64,000 nt of DNA from NCBI GenBank assembly GCA_014529385.2, contig CM043951.1:108908469-108972468 (forward strand), in the 5' to 3' direction. Position 1 is the stretch's first letter, and each line of letters begins with the position of its first letter. The notes below the pieces were generated by a model that saw only the letters and a program-made list of their open reading frames with translations, was not told where the DNA came from and did no database searches. The DNA comes from Adiantum capillus-veneris. Lineage: Eukaryota; Streptophyta; Polypodiopsida; Polypodiales; Pteridaceae. This document shows, piece by piece, positions 22,925 to 34,058 of the stretch. Position numbers and translations under genes: made by a program.

Positions 22925-24170
22925 ATGGCAGACGAGTTCCCATAGTTTCATGGATTGACTAATGAAAATGCACAGACCTTTATTGAAAAGCTCGAAGTCA
23001 ATTGCTTATTGCGCAATATACTAGACCAAGCTATATTGTTGCGGCTGCTGCAATATAGTTTACAGGATCAGGCAAAAGTTTGGTTACACAATTTTGAGGA
23101 GTTGATGCAGGCACAAAATCCAGGGGTGGTTTTCGACTAAAATCATGTGAAGCAAGACTTCCTGGCACAGTACCGATCCATCGAAGTACCTGATGGAGTT
23201 TGGCATGAAATTTTCGGATACACTCAGAGGCCTAATCAAAGTGTTTGATGATTTTGTCATGTAGTTCACCCATCCATGTTAAAGAAGGACCATTTTGTGG
23301 CAAACCTAAAAGAAAGTTTAAAGTTTAAAGTTGAGTTGAAAAGGCCCGCCACCTTAGAGGAGGCAGTCACCATTGCCAGAGAGAAAGAATGGAAAGCTCA
23401 AAGGCTTAATGAATACAGGAAAGCGGTCCCTGAGCAAAATAATGGTAGCCAAAAGGAGGAGAACCAGGCAGAAGCTGGAGGCCAACCTGTTCAAAGGGCT
23501 ACTAATACCGAACAGCTGCAACAAAATATGCAAGACATGATGACCATGATGCAGGAATTACGACTTAGTGTTCTTGGTGATGGAGGTGGTCGTAGTCGTG
23601 GACGTGGTAGAGGGATGGCTCAGGCATGTGAAGCTCATCCTAATGCTAATGCGAGTCATGAACAAGGTGGTTTTGAGCTGCAGAGGTCCTACTTGTTATA
23701 ATAATGGTGAGCTTGGTCACATCAGCACTTATTGTCCAAAGCCAACAAGGATGGGAGGGGATATGTTTCCACTTCCTCAACAGATTCCTAAGAGAGCTAA
23801 TGATTATGCATTAGATATACGGGGAGATCAAAGCACTGGACAGGAAAGTCAAGCCTCAACCTCTGGTGTTCATGTGGGTATTGTGTGAGTCGAAAAGAAA
23901 GAAGCAGATGTGCTACTAGTAGGCAAACGAGAGAGGGAAGGTTATGCAGCACCAGGGCCTAGCAGAAAGAAAGGGAAGGAGAAAGAGGGTGAATATGCGA
24001 AAACCAAGAGAAAGAGAAAGCCTCGTAGACGATTTGAAGTGGCGAATTTACCGTTGGGAGAAGGCTGAATAGCTTACAGTTTAAAGGAAGATCTGATTGG
24101 GGGAGAAAGTAGATTGTACTTTTGGACAGTTGATGAATATGGTGCCCGAACTTAAAAGGAAATGAAAGTC
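22925..24170 (+). pseudogene. Element C Gag, degenerate
   Basis: The start is probably ATG at 22925 (MADEFP), followed by an in-frame stop and then HGLTNENAQTFIEKLEVNCL and LQDQAKVWLHNFEELMQA (capsid). After further stops come LKRPATLEEAVTIAREKEW (23276-23701), an Arg/Gly-rich stretch, and a damaged zinc knuckle CYNNGELGHISTYC in which the second Cys has become Asn. A basic Lys/Arg stretch near 23960-24030 follows. There is no extra ORF between primer site and gag, unlike element B. Confidence 0.8.
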
Positions 24171-24174
24171 ATTA

Positions 24175-25075
24175 GTGAATCTGGAAAAAGAGCCAAAGCA
24201 TGGACAAGTCAAAGTGTTGTCTTTGGGAGAGTTACCCCAACATCTGTCTTTGGGAGAGTTACCTGATATCTATCCTGTGGTGAACGCTTGGCACAAAGGT
24301 GTGGGCATGGGAGAAGCCTACATTAATGGAGGTGCTCAACTTTTTGTGATCACTCAGTCATGTGTCGAGAGACAAGGTCTCATTACTTGTGGAAGCTCTG
24401 GGTTTCGGATTCGACTAGCAACCCATGTCAAAGTGAAATGTTTGGAAATGATCAAGAATTTGGAAGTCGAAGTCTTTAACGTGAAGGTTATGGTAAACTT
24501 TCATGTTATGCTAGCCGGTCTGGGAGCCTTTCCTCTCATTTTGGGATGACCTTGGTTGAGAGTTGTGGGTGTTGTGCAAGATTGACGCAAGGGCACAATC
24601 GGTGTGCATGACAAGAAGAGTGAAAAGAGAGTGTTTGATATGACTACCAAACAGCCTATGGCACTTGAAGATGTAAGTGAGAATGATGAGTCCGAAACTA
24701 CCAGTGATGACAATTCTGAAGAAGTAGCACTATTTTGAGTTCCAGTGATGAGGGTGAAGTGTCATTCTTGTTGTTGGATGAGGAACATAAAGAAATTAGT
24801 GAAGTGTTGCAAATATCAGGGAATATGAATGCTTCAAGCGGTTTAGAGCAACTTGAAGAGTTGATGCAACCAAAACAGGAACTACCAGTGAAGAAAGAGT
24901 TGATTCAAAATATGATGAGGATTGATTTGACCCAAGGAGAAAGAAGGGAGTACTTAGCAATGTTAGACAAGTTTCCAAATCTTTTCATTACCTCATATCA
25001 AGAAATAAAGGGTTTTGTTGGGGATCCTGTGAAGATTGAGCTAGTTGAAGGGGTAAAGAAATATGGTAGAAATTA
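24175..25075 (+). pseudogene. Element C protease region
   Basis: The active-site block reads AYINGGAQLFVITQSCVE, where element B has YIDGGAQICVMSE; the catalytic Asp is replaced by Asn. About 75 residues on, LGAFPLILG is followed by a stop in place of the Arg-Pro-Trp-Leu seen in element B. The acidic linker 24735-25076 leads to the RT and ends with FVGDPVKIELVEGVKKY. Confidence 0.78.
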
Positions 25076-25084
25076 AGAAGGATG

Positions 25085-26250
25085 GGTAAGGAACATATGA
25101 ATGCTTTAAAGGAAGAAGTGGATAAGCTTTTGGATGCAAGGTTCATTGTGCCAGTGGATAATGCTGAATGGTGAGCCCTGTAGTAGTCACCCCAAAGAAA
25201 GATGGACGTTGGAGAGTTTGTCTTGATTACAAGCCACTAAATGCGATGACTAAGAAAGATCCTTACCCTTTGTCTTTTATTGATCAATTGTTACATGCAG
25301 TGGCTGGTTTTGAGAGATACAGTGTTTGTGATGGGTATTCAGGATACTTTAAGCTTATCCTTGCTCCTGAAGATAGGAAAAAGACTACTTTTATCACGCC
25401 ATGAGGTTGTTTCTACTTTTGTTGCCTTCCTTTTGGGTTGACAAATGGGCCAGGAGCCTTTGAAAGAAAAGTAGATTGGGTCCTTACCCTGTTCCTTGGG
25501 AAGTTTGCCAAAGGATTCATATATGATTTCTGTGTATATAGTTCAAGGAAAGAGCATATTCAAAAGCTTGAAATGACTTTTGCCACGTATGATGAATGCG
25601 GGGATCAGCTCAATCCTAAAAAATGTCATTTGGCATAGCCGCATAGCCACAGGTGAAGCTTCTTGGGCGTGTTATTTTAGAAAATGGGATTGAAGCAGAT
25701 CGAGAGAAAGTGGAAGATTTATTGTTACTGACATCTCCAAAAGATACCAGACAGTTGGCCACTTGCATACAGAAAGTTAAATATCTGTCTCGCTTCATAC
25801 CCTTGGCATTGCAGCTATTATATCCATTGCAGCAAACAGTCAAGAATGATCCCTTGGAATGGTCTCATGACTGTGACGAGGTTTTTGATAGAGTTAAAGA
25901 GGTTTTGAGTACGTTACCTACTATGCAAGCTCCTGATTAGAAAAAGGAGTTTTATGCTAACTCATCAGTGGGAGATGATGCTATTGGAGCTATGTTATTG
26001 CAAAAGGGGGAAGGAATCTCTTTATATGAAGCCTGTTCATTATGCTAGCAGAGTGAAGACTCCTCATGAAAGATTTTTTTGTGAAATTGAATTAGTGATG
26101 ACCAATATGGTTTATTCTTGTAGACGATTCAGACACTACTTGTTGCTGCAAAAGTCATTCACTTTTCTCACCAGTTACCCATTGCTTCCCTAGCTATTCA
26201 ATAATTCAAATATACCAAAAACAGTGATGAAATGGGTTATTGAGCTTCAG
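25085..26250 (+). pseudogene. Element C reverse transcriptase and RNase H
   Basis: RT blocks: VSPVVVTPKKDGRWRVCLDY, KDPYPLSFIDQLLHAVAGFE, YSVCDGYSGYFKLILAPED (25168-25404), a TGA stop where element B has Trp (FITPWGCF), then LPFGLTNGPGAFERK and GFIYDFCVYSSR (25438-25638). The catalytic pair is reduced to Tyr-Asp-Phe against IDDF in element B. RT thumb and RNase H follow at 25653-26250 with GRVILENGIEADREKVE, KYLSRFIPLALQLLYPLQQT and HYASRVKTPHERFFCEIE. Inactive. Confidence 0.85.
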
Positions 26251-26379
26251 GAGTTTCAGTTCACCTTTTTGGTAGAGAAAAGTACTCGGGCTACCCTGAT
26301 AGATATTCTCACTTATAAGGATACTACGGTTTTGGTTAAAGAAGAGGTGGTGCGAAAGAAGAAGTCGGGACTCTTGCCA

Positions 26380-26744
26380 TCCCTAATGCTTTACTGTTAT
26401 ACTTTGATGGTTATTATCGAAGAAGTCATGATGCTGCTTTGGGAGGCATTGTTATTTATGATGCACAAGGAAAGCTTATGAGGAAGCAAGGATTAAAACT
26501 TGATGCCAAAAGTAACAATGAAGCAGAATACATGGCTCTTGAAGGTGGTTTGCATATTTGCTTACAATTGGGAATTAGAAGCTTGCAAATCAAAGGAGAT
26601 GCTTTGTTAGTTGTAAAGCAAGTGTTGCGAGTATGGAAGATCAGGAACCTTAAACTAAAAATTTTATGCTTCGAAGTGAAAGCGTTGCTCAAAAATCTTG
26701 AAGCATGGAGTTTGCAGCATATTGAAAGGTCTCTAAATGAATAA
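26380..26744 (+). pseudogene. Element C second (archaeal-type) RNase H
   Basis: YDAQGKLMRKQGLKLD, SNNEAEYMALEGGLHICLQL and LQIKGDALLVVKQVL give the RNase H pattern of a conserved Glu in the NNEAEY block and an Asp in the GDA block. The first strand (normally F-D-G-A) is in another frame just upstream (LLYFDGYYRRS). Dual RNase H domains are characteristic of Tat elements such as Ogre and Retand. Confidence 0.82.
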
Positions 26745-26765
26745 TATCATGGTGCTGCCCAAGAG

Positions 26766-28199
26766 ATGATCACTCGTGTGTTTGTGGTAAAGCCGGATGC
26801 CCCTTTATATCATGGGAGGAAAATCTTATCAAAGGAAGTGGACTTTCTATTGACAGGTGTTCTACCTGAAGGTTTACCGTCTTCTAAAAAGTATACGTTT
26901 ATAAGAAAAGCCAGGAAATATAAAATGCTTGATGATGTGCTTTACATGAAAGGAGGTGATTTAGTTTTGTGTCGTTACCTTGGAAAGAAGAAATTTACAA
27001 AATTCTGGAAGAAAAACATGAGGGGTCTTGTGGAGGCCATTTTGCTATGAAGATCATGTTGCATAAGATCTTGCAAGAAGGTTACATATGGCCGAGTATT
27101 CAACGGGATGTTAATCATTGGTGCAAGTTGTGTTTGCCTTGTCAAAGGATGGGAAAGAGACTTTTGAAGCCTAAATTGCGAAAGATAATGCTAGCTTTTG
27201 ATGTGTTTGAGAAATGGGGTCTCGATGCTATTGGACCCTTACCTATGACTAGCAAAAGAAATCCTCACATCTTTACCGCAGTAGATTATTTGTCAGGATG
27301 GGCAAAAGCCAAGACTGTCAAACAGATTACCAGTAAAGAGATGGGAAAATTTGTTTATGAGTACATATGTTGAAAATTTTGTGTGCCACTAAAGTTACTT
27401 TCTGATAGAGGACCAAGATTTCGAGGAGAGTTGTTTGATTTCTTATACGGAAAGCTCAATATACAGCATAGATACAGTTCTTATTATCCACAATGCAATG
27501 GTCTTAATGAAAGGTTCAATGGAGAGTTGGTAAAGATCTTGACAAAGATGACTCAGACACATGGGAAGACTTGAGATTCAGAGTTGCCTTGTGCGTTATG
27601 GGCCTACATAACAGTTATCAAAACGAGCACAAGATTTTCCCCTTACCACTTGGTTTATGGCAAGGAATCTTTATTTCCAATTGAAGTGGAAATTCCTGCT
27701 ATCAAGTTGTTGTCATTGGAAGATGAGGAGCAAACAAATGCATGGCAAAAAGGATTATTGGATTTAAAATGCTTGCAATTGGATAGAGCTTTAGCTTTGA
27801 GCTACTATGAGGAAATGTCAAGGAAGGCTCAGCTAAAAGGCCAATGAGTGCGTGGAGGATAAAAAAATTGAGAAGGGTGATTTGGTGTTACAATACAATA
27901 GTGAATTGGACAGTACCTTTCAGAAGAAATTTCAAATCAAATGGGAGGGTCCTTTTATTGTTGTAAACAAATTTGAAAATAGCACATATCAGTTGGTAGA
28001 CTTAAATGGTGCAGAGCATAAATACCGTGTCAATGGTTATAGATTGAAGAAGTATCTGGTACGTTTGATGACAATTGTGATTGATGAAATGCTATCAATA
28101 GAAGGAGACAATATGGAAACATCTGAAAATGTGGATGAGGTTTCTGGGGATGAGATACAACAATTTTTCACCCTAGACACCTCTGCTTGTCATGAATGA
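26766..28199 (+). pseudogene. Element C integrase
   Basis: The zinc-binding region has HEGSCGGHFAMKIMLHKIL and HWCKLCLPCQRMG (HHCC). The core follows: FEKWGLDAIGPLPMTSKRNP with the first Asp, a TGA stop, then PLKLLSDRGPRFRGELFDFL with the second Asp and YYPQCNGLNERFNGELVKIL with the Glu. Another TGA stop sits where Trp is expected. The C-terminal part includes FQIKWEGPFIVVNKFENSTY and HKYRVNGYRLKKYLV. It ends 30 bp before the 3' LTR, with a purine-rich AGGGGGATTGG in between. Confidence 0.88.
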
Positions 28200-28228
28200 T
28201 CAAGCAGGCTAGGGGGATTGGTAAGCTA

Positions 28229-29392
28229 TGTCAAGCATTTTTTGAATGAAGATAAAGTCACTAATCCATGCTAAAAAGCTTGCTCACTAGCCTCAAGTAC
28301 ATAGATGTACATAATGCTTTGAGTTTTCGGAGTGCTCTTGTAAAATATATGTATAAAGGCTTGGTTCTGCTTAGTCATTTGCAAGAGTTTTGGGTTGGTC
28401 GAACTTCTAAAAGGTGGTTTTTAATAAGTATTTTCAGTTGTGTTTGATAGCCGGTGAATCGGACTCATACATCATGAGTTACATGCATTTGAAGTGAGCG
28501 GTTCCTTACTTAGAAAGTGGGTGTGAATGCATGCAAGGAAAGGCAAGTGGGTTTATTTGATAAGATTTAATTAGAAAAAGTATGGCCGAGGATTTTTGGA
28601 GATAGCCGAAGTGATAAGCTCCGAGCCGGGCTTTACAGCGTCACATTCGGTGCTCGGAGTTACCCGCCACGCCTCCGCCAAGATTGCTCGGTGTGGGGAG
28701 AAAAATAGAAATTGATAGGCTTAAGTGGGGGGTGGGAGGATGGTGCCAAGTGGCAATGGAGTAATCCCACATGGGGGGGAGCAAGTGGAAATTGGAGGGT
28801 ATAAGGGGGGGAGTGGGTATCCCCTAAGGGTGTATCAAAGGAGCAAATGAAGCCTCCTTGCCTTGCTAATGAGGGCTCGTGGGTGTTGGGGGAGAGAGGG
28901 GGTGCCCTTTTTCAGTTCCCACTACTGCCCAAGCACCTGGCCACCTTTTTGGTCCACTAGACATCTCCCTTCCCCACTTGCCTTGGTCAAAAAGTGACCG
29001 ACAGCTCATTTTTCACCCAAAAAAGCCCTAAAATGGACCAATTAAAAATTTCCCAAAGGGGGAAATGATGTCGGCTAAGAGGAGAGAGAAAATCCCTTGG
29101 AATAAGAGCCAAAAAAATCCCCTTTTAATAGCTGCAATTCCCTGCACATCTTTTTTGCTTACAAAGACTAGCCTTTTTGGAGCTTTTGAGACATACCCCA
29201 ACTTCAAAAGCTTGTCACTCTCTCGTCTGTTGTCGGAATCAATCATCTGGTTCTGGTTAGGTTTGTTTCTCGCCCGACTTTACAGGTGTTCGACATAGGT
29301 GTTTTCCGCAGCTTTATGGTGTTTCCTTCCGACGGTGTGGTGTGTGCAAGGCTAGAGAGGTTCTCGTTTTCCTTCTTGTTTGCACGCTAACA
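28229..29392 (+). repeat. Element C 3' LTR
   Basis: Starts TGTCAAGCATTTTTTGAATG and ends CACGCTAACA. Shorter than the 5' copy by about 60 bp of small indels. Confidence 0.82.
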
Positions 29393-29496
29393 AGACTATT
29401 TAGAGGACGCTCGGATGCGGATTACTCCCCATCGAAGCCAGCCTCAAAGATAGCACATTTAGCTGTTGCGGCAACATTTGTTCTCTCTCGCTCCCC

Positions 29497-30160
29497 ATGA
29501 GGATCGTCTCATGGAACGTGCAGGGATTAGGTGGGCCCCACTTTCAGCGTCAGAGGGGCCGACTGCGTCAGGAGCTTCAACCATGCCTTGTGGGAGAAGA
29601 TATTGACCTCCTTATGCTACAGGAGCATCATCTGTGTGAGAGCCGCATTAGACAATGTGGTCAGCTTTTGCGTGGACGATATGATACTTTTTGGTCAGCT
29701 GCTTTTGGACCTGGAGGCATTCAGGGTGGGGTATACATGACTATTGCTGATTCTTTGCAGCAGGCCATTGTGGGCAGAGGGATTATTGTGCCAAGCAGGG
29801 CTCAGTGGATCACTATGCAGGTTCAAGGTTGCCTTGTGGGCTTCCTGAACATCTATGCGCCCAATGTGGCGAGTGCACGAGCAGAGTTTTGGTCAATGAT
29901 TGTTGAGTCTCTACCGTAGGCAGAGCAATGGTGCATAGGGGGTGACTTCAACATGTTGGAGGACCCCTCTGATAGGATGGTGGTAGCCATGCTACTGTGC
30001 ATGGAGTTGAGCTGGCAGCTTGGGAGAGGTTTTGTATGACTCTGAGGGTTTCCAATGTGTGGCAGCACTCTAGCTTTGTGAGGCCCGCAGAGAGCCTGGC
30101 CTTCTCTCGTTCGGACCGCAGAGTGGGAGGAGTGAATCTATCATGAATAGATCGCTTCTA
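29497..30160 (+). pseudogene. LINE ORF2, endonuclease domain
   Basis: Starts MRIVSWNVQGLGG, the classic first block of the apurinic-endonuclease-like domain, then DIDLLMLQEHHL with the catalytic Glu (29497-29919). A stop follows, then WCIGGDFNMLEDPSDRM, and in another frame near 30100-30175 a block matching R-x-DRFYTSDHF with the terminal Asp-His. The enzyme nicks target DNA so the 3' OH can prime reverse transcription. Confidence 0.88.
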
Positions 30161-30182
30161 CACTAGTGACCACTTCTGTGAC

Positions 30183-31700
30183 TTGGGTGGGACAGTTGGC
30201 ATTCTGGCAGGGACTTCCTTCTCGAACAATGCACCAATGATCCTCACAGTGCTAGATAGGCAAAGGAGGGGGCGCACAATGCTTCGCATCCCTGAGAGGG
30301 TCTTGCTGGACTCTACACTCAGAAAGCGAGTGGAGGCTCTTTGGGCAGAGAGCCTAGACATGCAGGATTCTCCTACTAATAGAGTGGCCTCAGGACTAGC
30401 TCAGCTTAGTCGTTTCTTTCTCCAAGAGTCTTTGGCTCGTCTGGCTACAGTGAGAGAGGAGGAGGGCGTCTCCGATGGGGCGTTGCTTCCTTGCAGAGGA
30501 TGCAGGAGCAGCATCCGGACATTCCTTGGTTGGAGTAGCAGTTACAACAGGCTCGCCAGGAGCTTGTTAGCACAGAGGAGCGGTGCCATGAGTTTGATTT
30601 CCATCGATAGGCATCTCAGTGGATGCAGGTGGGTGACAGAGTGGCTGGTGCTTTCTTTGAGGCAGTGGGACCTCGGCATACGCATGCCAAGGCTAGCCAG
30701 TTGAGGAGGCCCAATGGGTCAGTTGCTTCTGAGCCAGAGGACATGCGTGCAATTGCTATTGACATTTACCGTGAGTTATTGTCTGCAGAGCCTCAGTCAG
30801 AGCGTCAGGATGCATGCCGGGAGCAGGTGTGGGCACAGATGCCTTGTCTTGTGATTGAGGAGATGTGTCAGAGCCTTCAGCTGCCACTGCAGCTCGAGGA
30901 GTTGCACACGCTCTTAGTGCACTCCCCCGTGGTAGCTGTCTAGGTGAGGATGGCTTGATTCCCAGTTTTTTCTTGGAGTACTGGGACTTGTTTGGCCCAG
31001 ATCTCTGTAGTGCTTTTCAGTACATCTTGCACACAAGAGAGATGCCTAACAGCATGAGTGAGGGCCTGATCTACCTCATTCCCAAGGAGGGTGGCTCCTT
31101 GGATGAGATTCGACAGTTGCGTCCCATCACCATCCTCAATTCAGCCTACAAAATTCTTGCCAAGGCTCTGATTTTGAGGATTCAGCCACTTCTAGAGAGC
31201 CTTATACATGGGACTCAGACAGGTTTTGTCAAGGACCGTAGTATCCTTGACAACATCTTTGCTCAGTGGTGAGGATTTGGTGGTTCTTCTTCTCAATTTC
31301 GAGAAGGCCTACGACGGAGTTGACTGGGACTTTCTAGAGGGAACTCTACGCAAGATTGGCTTATCAGATGCTTGGATCAAAGGGGTGTCAACTTTATATA
31401 GACCGACACACAGTCGGGTACTTTTATCAGGAGGAAGAGGTGATCGTTTCATGCTCACACGTTCGGTCAGACAGGGATGCCCTTTTGCCCCCTTCCTCTT
31501 TCTCTTCTATGCTGAGGCGATGAGCAGTTTTTTGGTGTTGCAGCAGGTTGGTTTACGGGGCTTAGCACTTCCTATTCGGGGAGATAAGCTATTGGATGCT
31601 GAGTTTGTAGACAACTCAGCCTTGTACTTGGATGGCCAAGAGGCCAACCTTCATAGGTGTGAGCAAGATCTGTAGACCTTCTGTTGTGCATTTGGTGCAC
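30183..31700 (+). pseudogene. LINE ORF2, reverse transcriptase domain
   Basis: The linker (30183-30860) leads to GLIYLIPKEGGSLDEIRQLR, PITILNSAYKILAKALILRI and LIHGTQTGFVKDRSILDNIF (30865-31272). After a frameshift come LNFEKAYDGVDWDFLEGTLR, SVRQGCPFAPFLFLFYAEAM and DAEFVDNSALYLDGQ (31208-31675). The catalytic FADD of L1 reads FVDN here, so the second Asp is lost. Frame changes and stops confirm a dead copy. Confidence 0.9.
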
Positions 31701-33863
31701 TGATCAACTAGAGAAAGATAGTGGCTTTCTTGGTTGGTAGTGTGGCTTTCTTGGTTGGTAGTGCTCCTATGCCCGATTGGATGCCAGATGAGGGTTTCAG
31801 GTGGATTCCCCTAGGGACTACAATTCGATACTTGGGTTGTCAGGTTGGTTTGGACTTGTTTCCCGATCACTAGATTGCTCCCCTCCTCCTATCTATCAGG
31901 AGGAAGTTGTTGCATTGGAGCTCCGCACGAATTTCTCTGGCAGGCAGAGTTGTAGTGGCCAACCAAGTGTTGCTGGCTACTATGTTGTACATCACTTCTT
32001 GCTGGATCTTCTTGAGTTCTTGGATCAGCCAGGTAGAGAGGCTGATCAAGAACTTCCTTTGGTCAGGGCATGACACTCAGATAGCCCGGGCCAAAGTGGC
32101 TTGGCAGGTCATCACTCTTCCTTGTTCTCAAGGGCTTGGGATCATAGACCCAGCACAACAGAGCAGATCCCTTCTTGGGAAGTTCATCTTCAGAGGACTT
32201 CTTCCAGGTGAGGAGCCCTGGAAGGAGTTCTTGCTACAGGGCTTCGTGCTAGGGTGCCTCAGGCTGGAGGCCCCTGGCGACCTTCGACCAGATGGATCTT
32301 CACAGAGATACGCAGATTTTTCTTGAGCAGGAGATTGGAGGACCACTTTGTTGTGAGTTTGCTTCGATCTTGGGAGCAGTTGCGACGAGTCCTGGAGCGG
32401 CGTTGGCCTACTTGCACGAAGGAGCGCTTGAGACATCCCCTTGTTTGGAACCCCATGGTTAGCACTCAAAGAGGCCACTTGGTTGGTAGTCGGCCTCATG
32501 TTTCTTGGGGTCCCATGGCAGCGGGTCCAGCACACTCTTTAGGTGACTGGTTACAGTTTTCAGGTTTGTCAGAGGAGCTGCAAGGCTTTCAGCTACAGGG
32601 CATGAGAGGGGTGCAGAGCATGTGCCAGAACATCTCAGAGGCAGTACCAGCTGAGTGGCTCACACCTCTCGAGCCAGTAGCGCCCAGATGGATGGGAGCC
32701 TGCACGCGACTGAAGGTTCTCATCCCAGTGTTCGGGCTTGCTCAAAGACTATACCACCCTCCCTGTGGGCATCTGTGGGAGGACTTGTGTTATCGATGCT
32801 GACCCCACAGCTCTTGAGACTGGACACTGGAGACTGTGGGCTTGGGAGAGGTGTCCACTGGCAGGAGTACAACGGGATCCTGCGGAGTGGCTTTGGAGGG
32901 ACCCTTTCTCTTCTGCAGACCACCCACGTGTCCCTTTCTTTCAATACACTGTTCGACTGAGACGTCACATACTGGCAGCACACAGAGAGGCTCGCCCTAC
33001 TACAACACCTCATTGGCAGGAGGAGGGTCTCACAGTTGAGTTCTTGGCAGCTTTTTGGGAGAGGTTCTGGGACTCCAGACAACCGAGGCAAGTCACTTTG
33101 TTTCAGTGGCTGGTCGCACACAGAGCTACAGTAGTTGGGAGCTAGCTTGTACATAGTGGTCTCTCGGCCGCATGTGCAACTTGCCACCATCTTGTGGAGA
33201 GTCAGCGTCACTGTCTTTGGGACTGTCCTTTGGCACAGCAGGTGTGGCTTTGTATTCTTCGGTTGATGCCTGCTCTTTCCACGGCTCGGCAGTACACTTG
33301 GGGGGCAGCTGCTTGGTCTACTCTCACAGGCCCAGCACTTCAATTTGAGCTATCTTCCACTAGCAGGATGATAGCGATGCAGGGGGGGTGACCTAGACTT
33401 CAGCTTGCCACAGAGCTTACTCCACAAGAATGGTGCAATGAGAGAGAGGAGTGCTAGGAGTTCATCAGTGGCCTGACACTCTGGTTCATCTGGCGAGCCC
33501 GTTGCTTTCTCATCTTTGAGGCACGCCCTGTACCACCAGCAGAGATTGTTGGTGATCAGAGGAAAGCTCGAGAGACTCCAGGGCATCTTTGACCGCATGC
33601 AGGAGCACAGAGAGGCTTTCCTTCGACTTTGGTGTCCTGGGCCTTTTTTCACCATGGTTCAAGGTGTACTCAGATGGCACTACTGTCTACCTGTGTGGCT
33701 TTTTCCTCCTTCCATTTCTTGATTTAGCCTCATTGTATATGGTGTTTTTTCATTGGGAGAGTCTCCCCATCATGGTTGTTGTAGCCCTCTCTTGAAGAGG
33801 TGGTTGTAGCCTTATGGGCAATTTCATTAACTAATAGAAGGATCTTTTTCTGGGAAAAAAAAA
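31700..33863 (+). pseudogene. LINE ORF2 C-terminal region, zinc domain and poly(A)
   Basis: Thumb and connection sequences are spread over several frames (SARISLAGRVVVANQVLLAT, MLYITSCWIFLSSWISQVER at 31907-32326). Around 33165-33260 the sequence CATCHHLVESQRHCLWDCPL followed by AQQVW fits the C-terminal RT-associated zinc domain of plant LINEs. After about 450 bp with further short frames the element ends in GGG followed by nine A (33855-33863). Confidence 0.75.
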
Positions 33864-34058
33864 CTACAGAAGAGATACTCCAACCGGAGCAGACTATCCA
33901 TCATCAGGACCGGACATTTAAGCCTGAAAGATTCTACTCTAGATGCTCAGTGGATGACCGAGTAGGAATTAGCATCCTATCCCGAGATTCTAGAAGGATA
34001 TGTACAAGCACTACAGTTGAGGACAATTGTTTAAAAGCCAGAGGGATGTTGCTAAATG
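33862..34058 (+). repeat. LINE-flanking direct repeat, right copy
   Basis: Begins right at the LINE poly(A) with CTACAGAAGAGATACTCC, matching the left copy at 20405, and ends GATGTTGCTAAATG. After that the copies diverge: the left continues 11 bp into LTR-like GACTATTTTC, the right into CAAACCG. Confidence 0.88.

Larger units (their letters stand above)
21386..29392 (+). mobile_element. Element C: Tat-lineage Ty3/gypsy, degenerate
   Basis: LTRs at 21386-22612 and 28229-29392 enclose gag, protease, RT, RNase H, a second RNase H and integrase, all on the plus strand. The second RNase H between the first one and integrase is the mark of the plant Tat lineage. The primer site (22616-22634) resembles that of element B. 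Stops are frequent, often where TGG became TGA. No clean target duplication was found: the four bases before the left LTR (ACGC) do not match those after the right LTR. Element C separates the two ORFs of the LINE, so it inserted later. Confidence 0.88.
20612..33863 (+). mobile_element. L1-type LINE, split by element C
   Basis: A GC-richer non-LTR element. ORF1-like sequence lies at 20612-21385, element C interrupts from 21386 to 29392, and ORF2 (endonuclease, reverse transcriptase, C-terminal zinc domain) follows at 29497-33400. A short poly(A) tail ends at 33863. Without element C it is about 5.2 kb, near full length for a plant L1. ORF2 is interrupted by many stops and frameshifts. The element sits between direct repeats of about 197 bp. 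Confidence 0.83.

Noticed and set aside
21382-29396. Possible target duplication ACGC for element C
   Set aside because: ACGC occurs near the right end only as part of sequence shared by both LTRs, so it cannot be flanking DNA. No true duplication was found.
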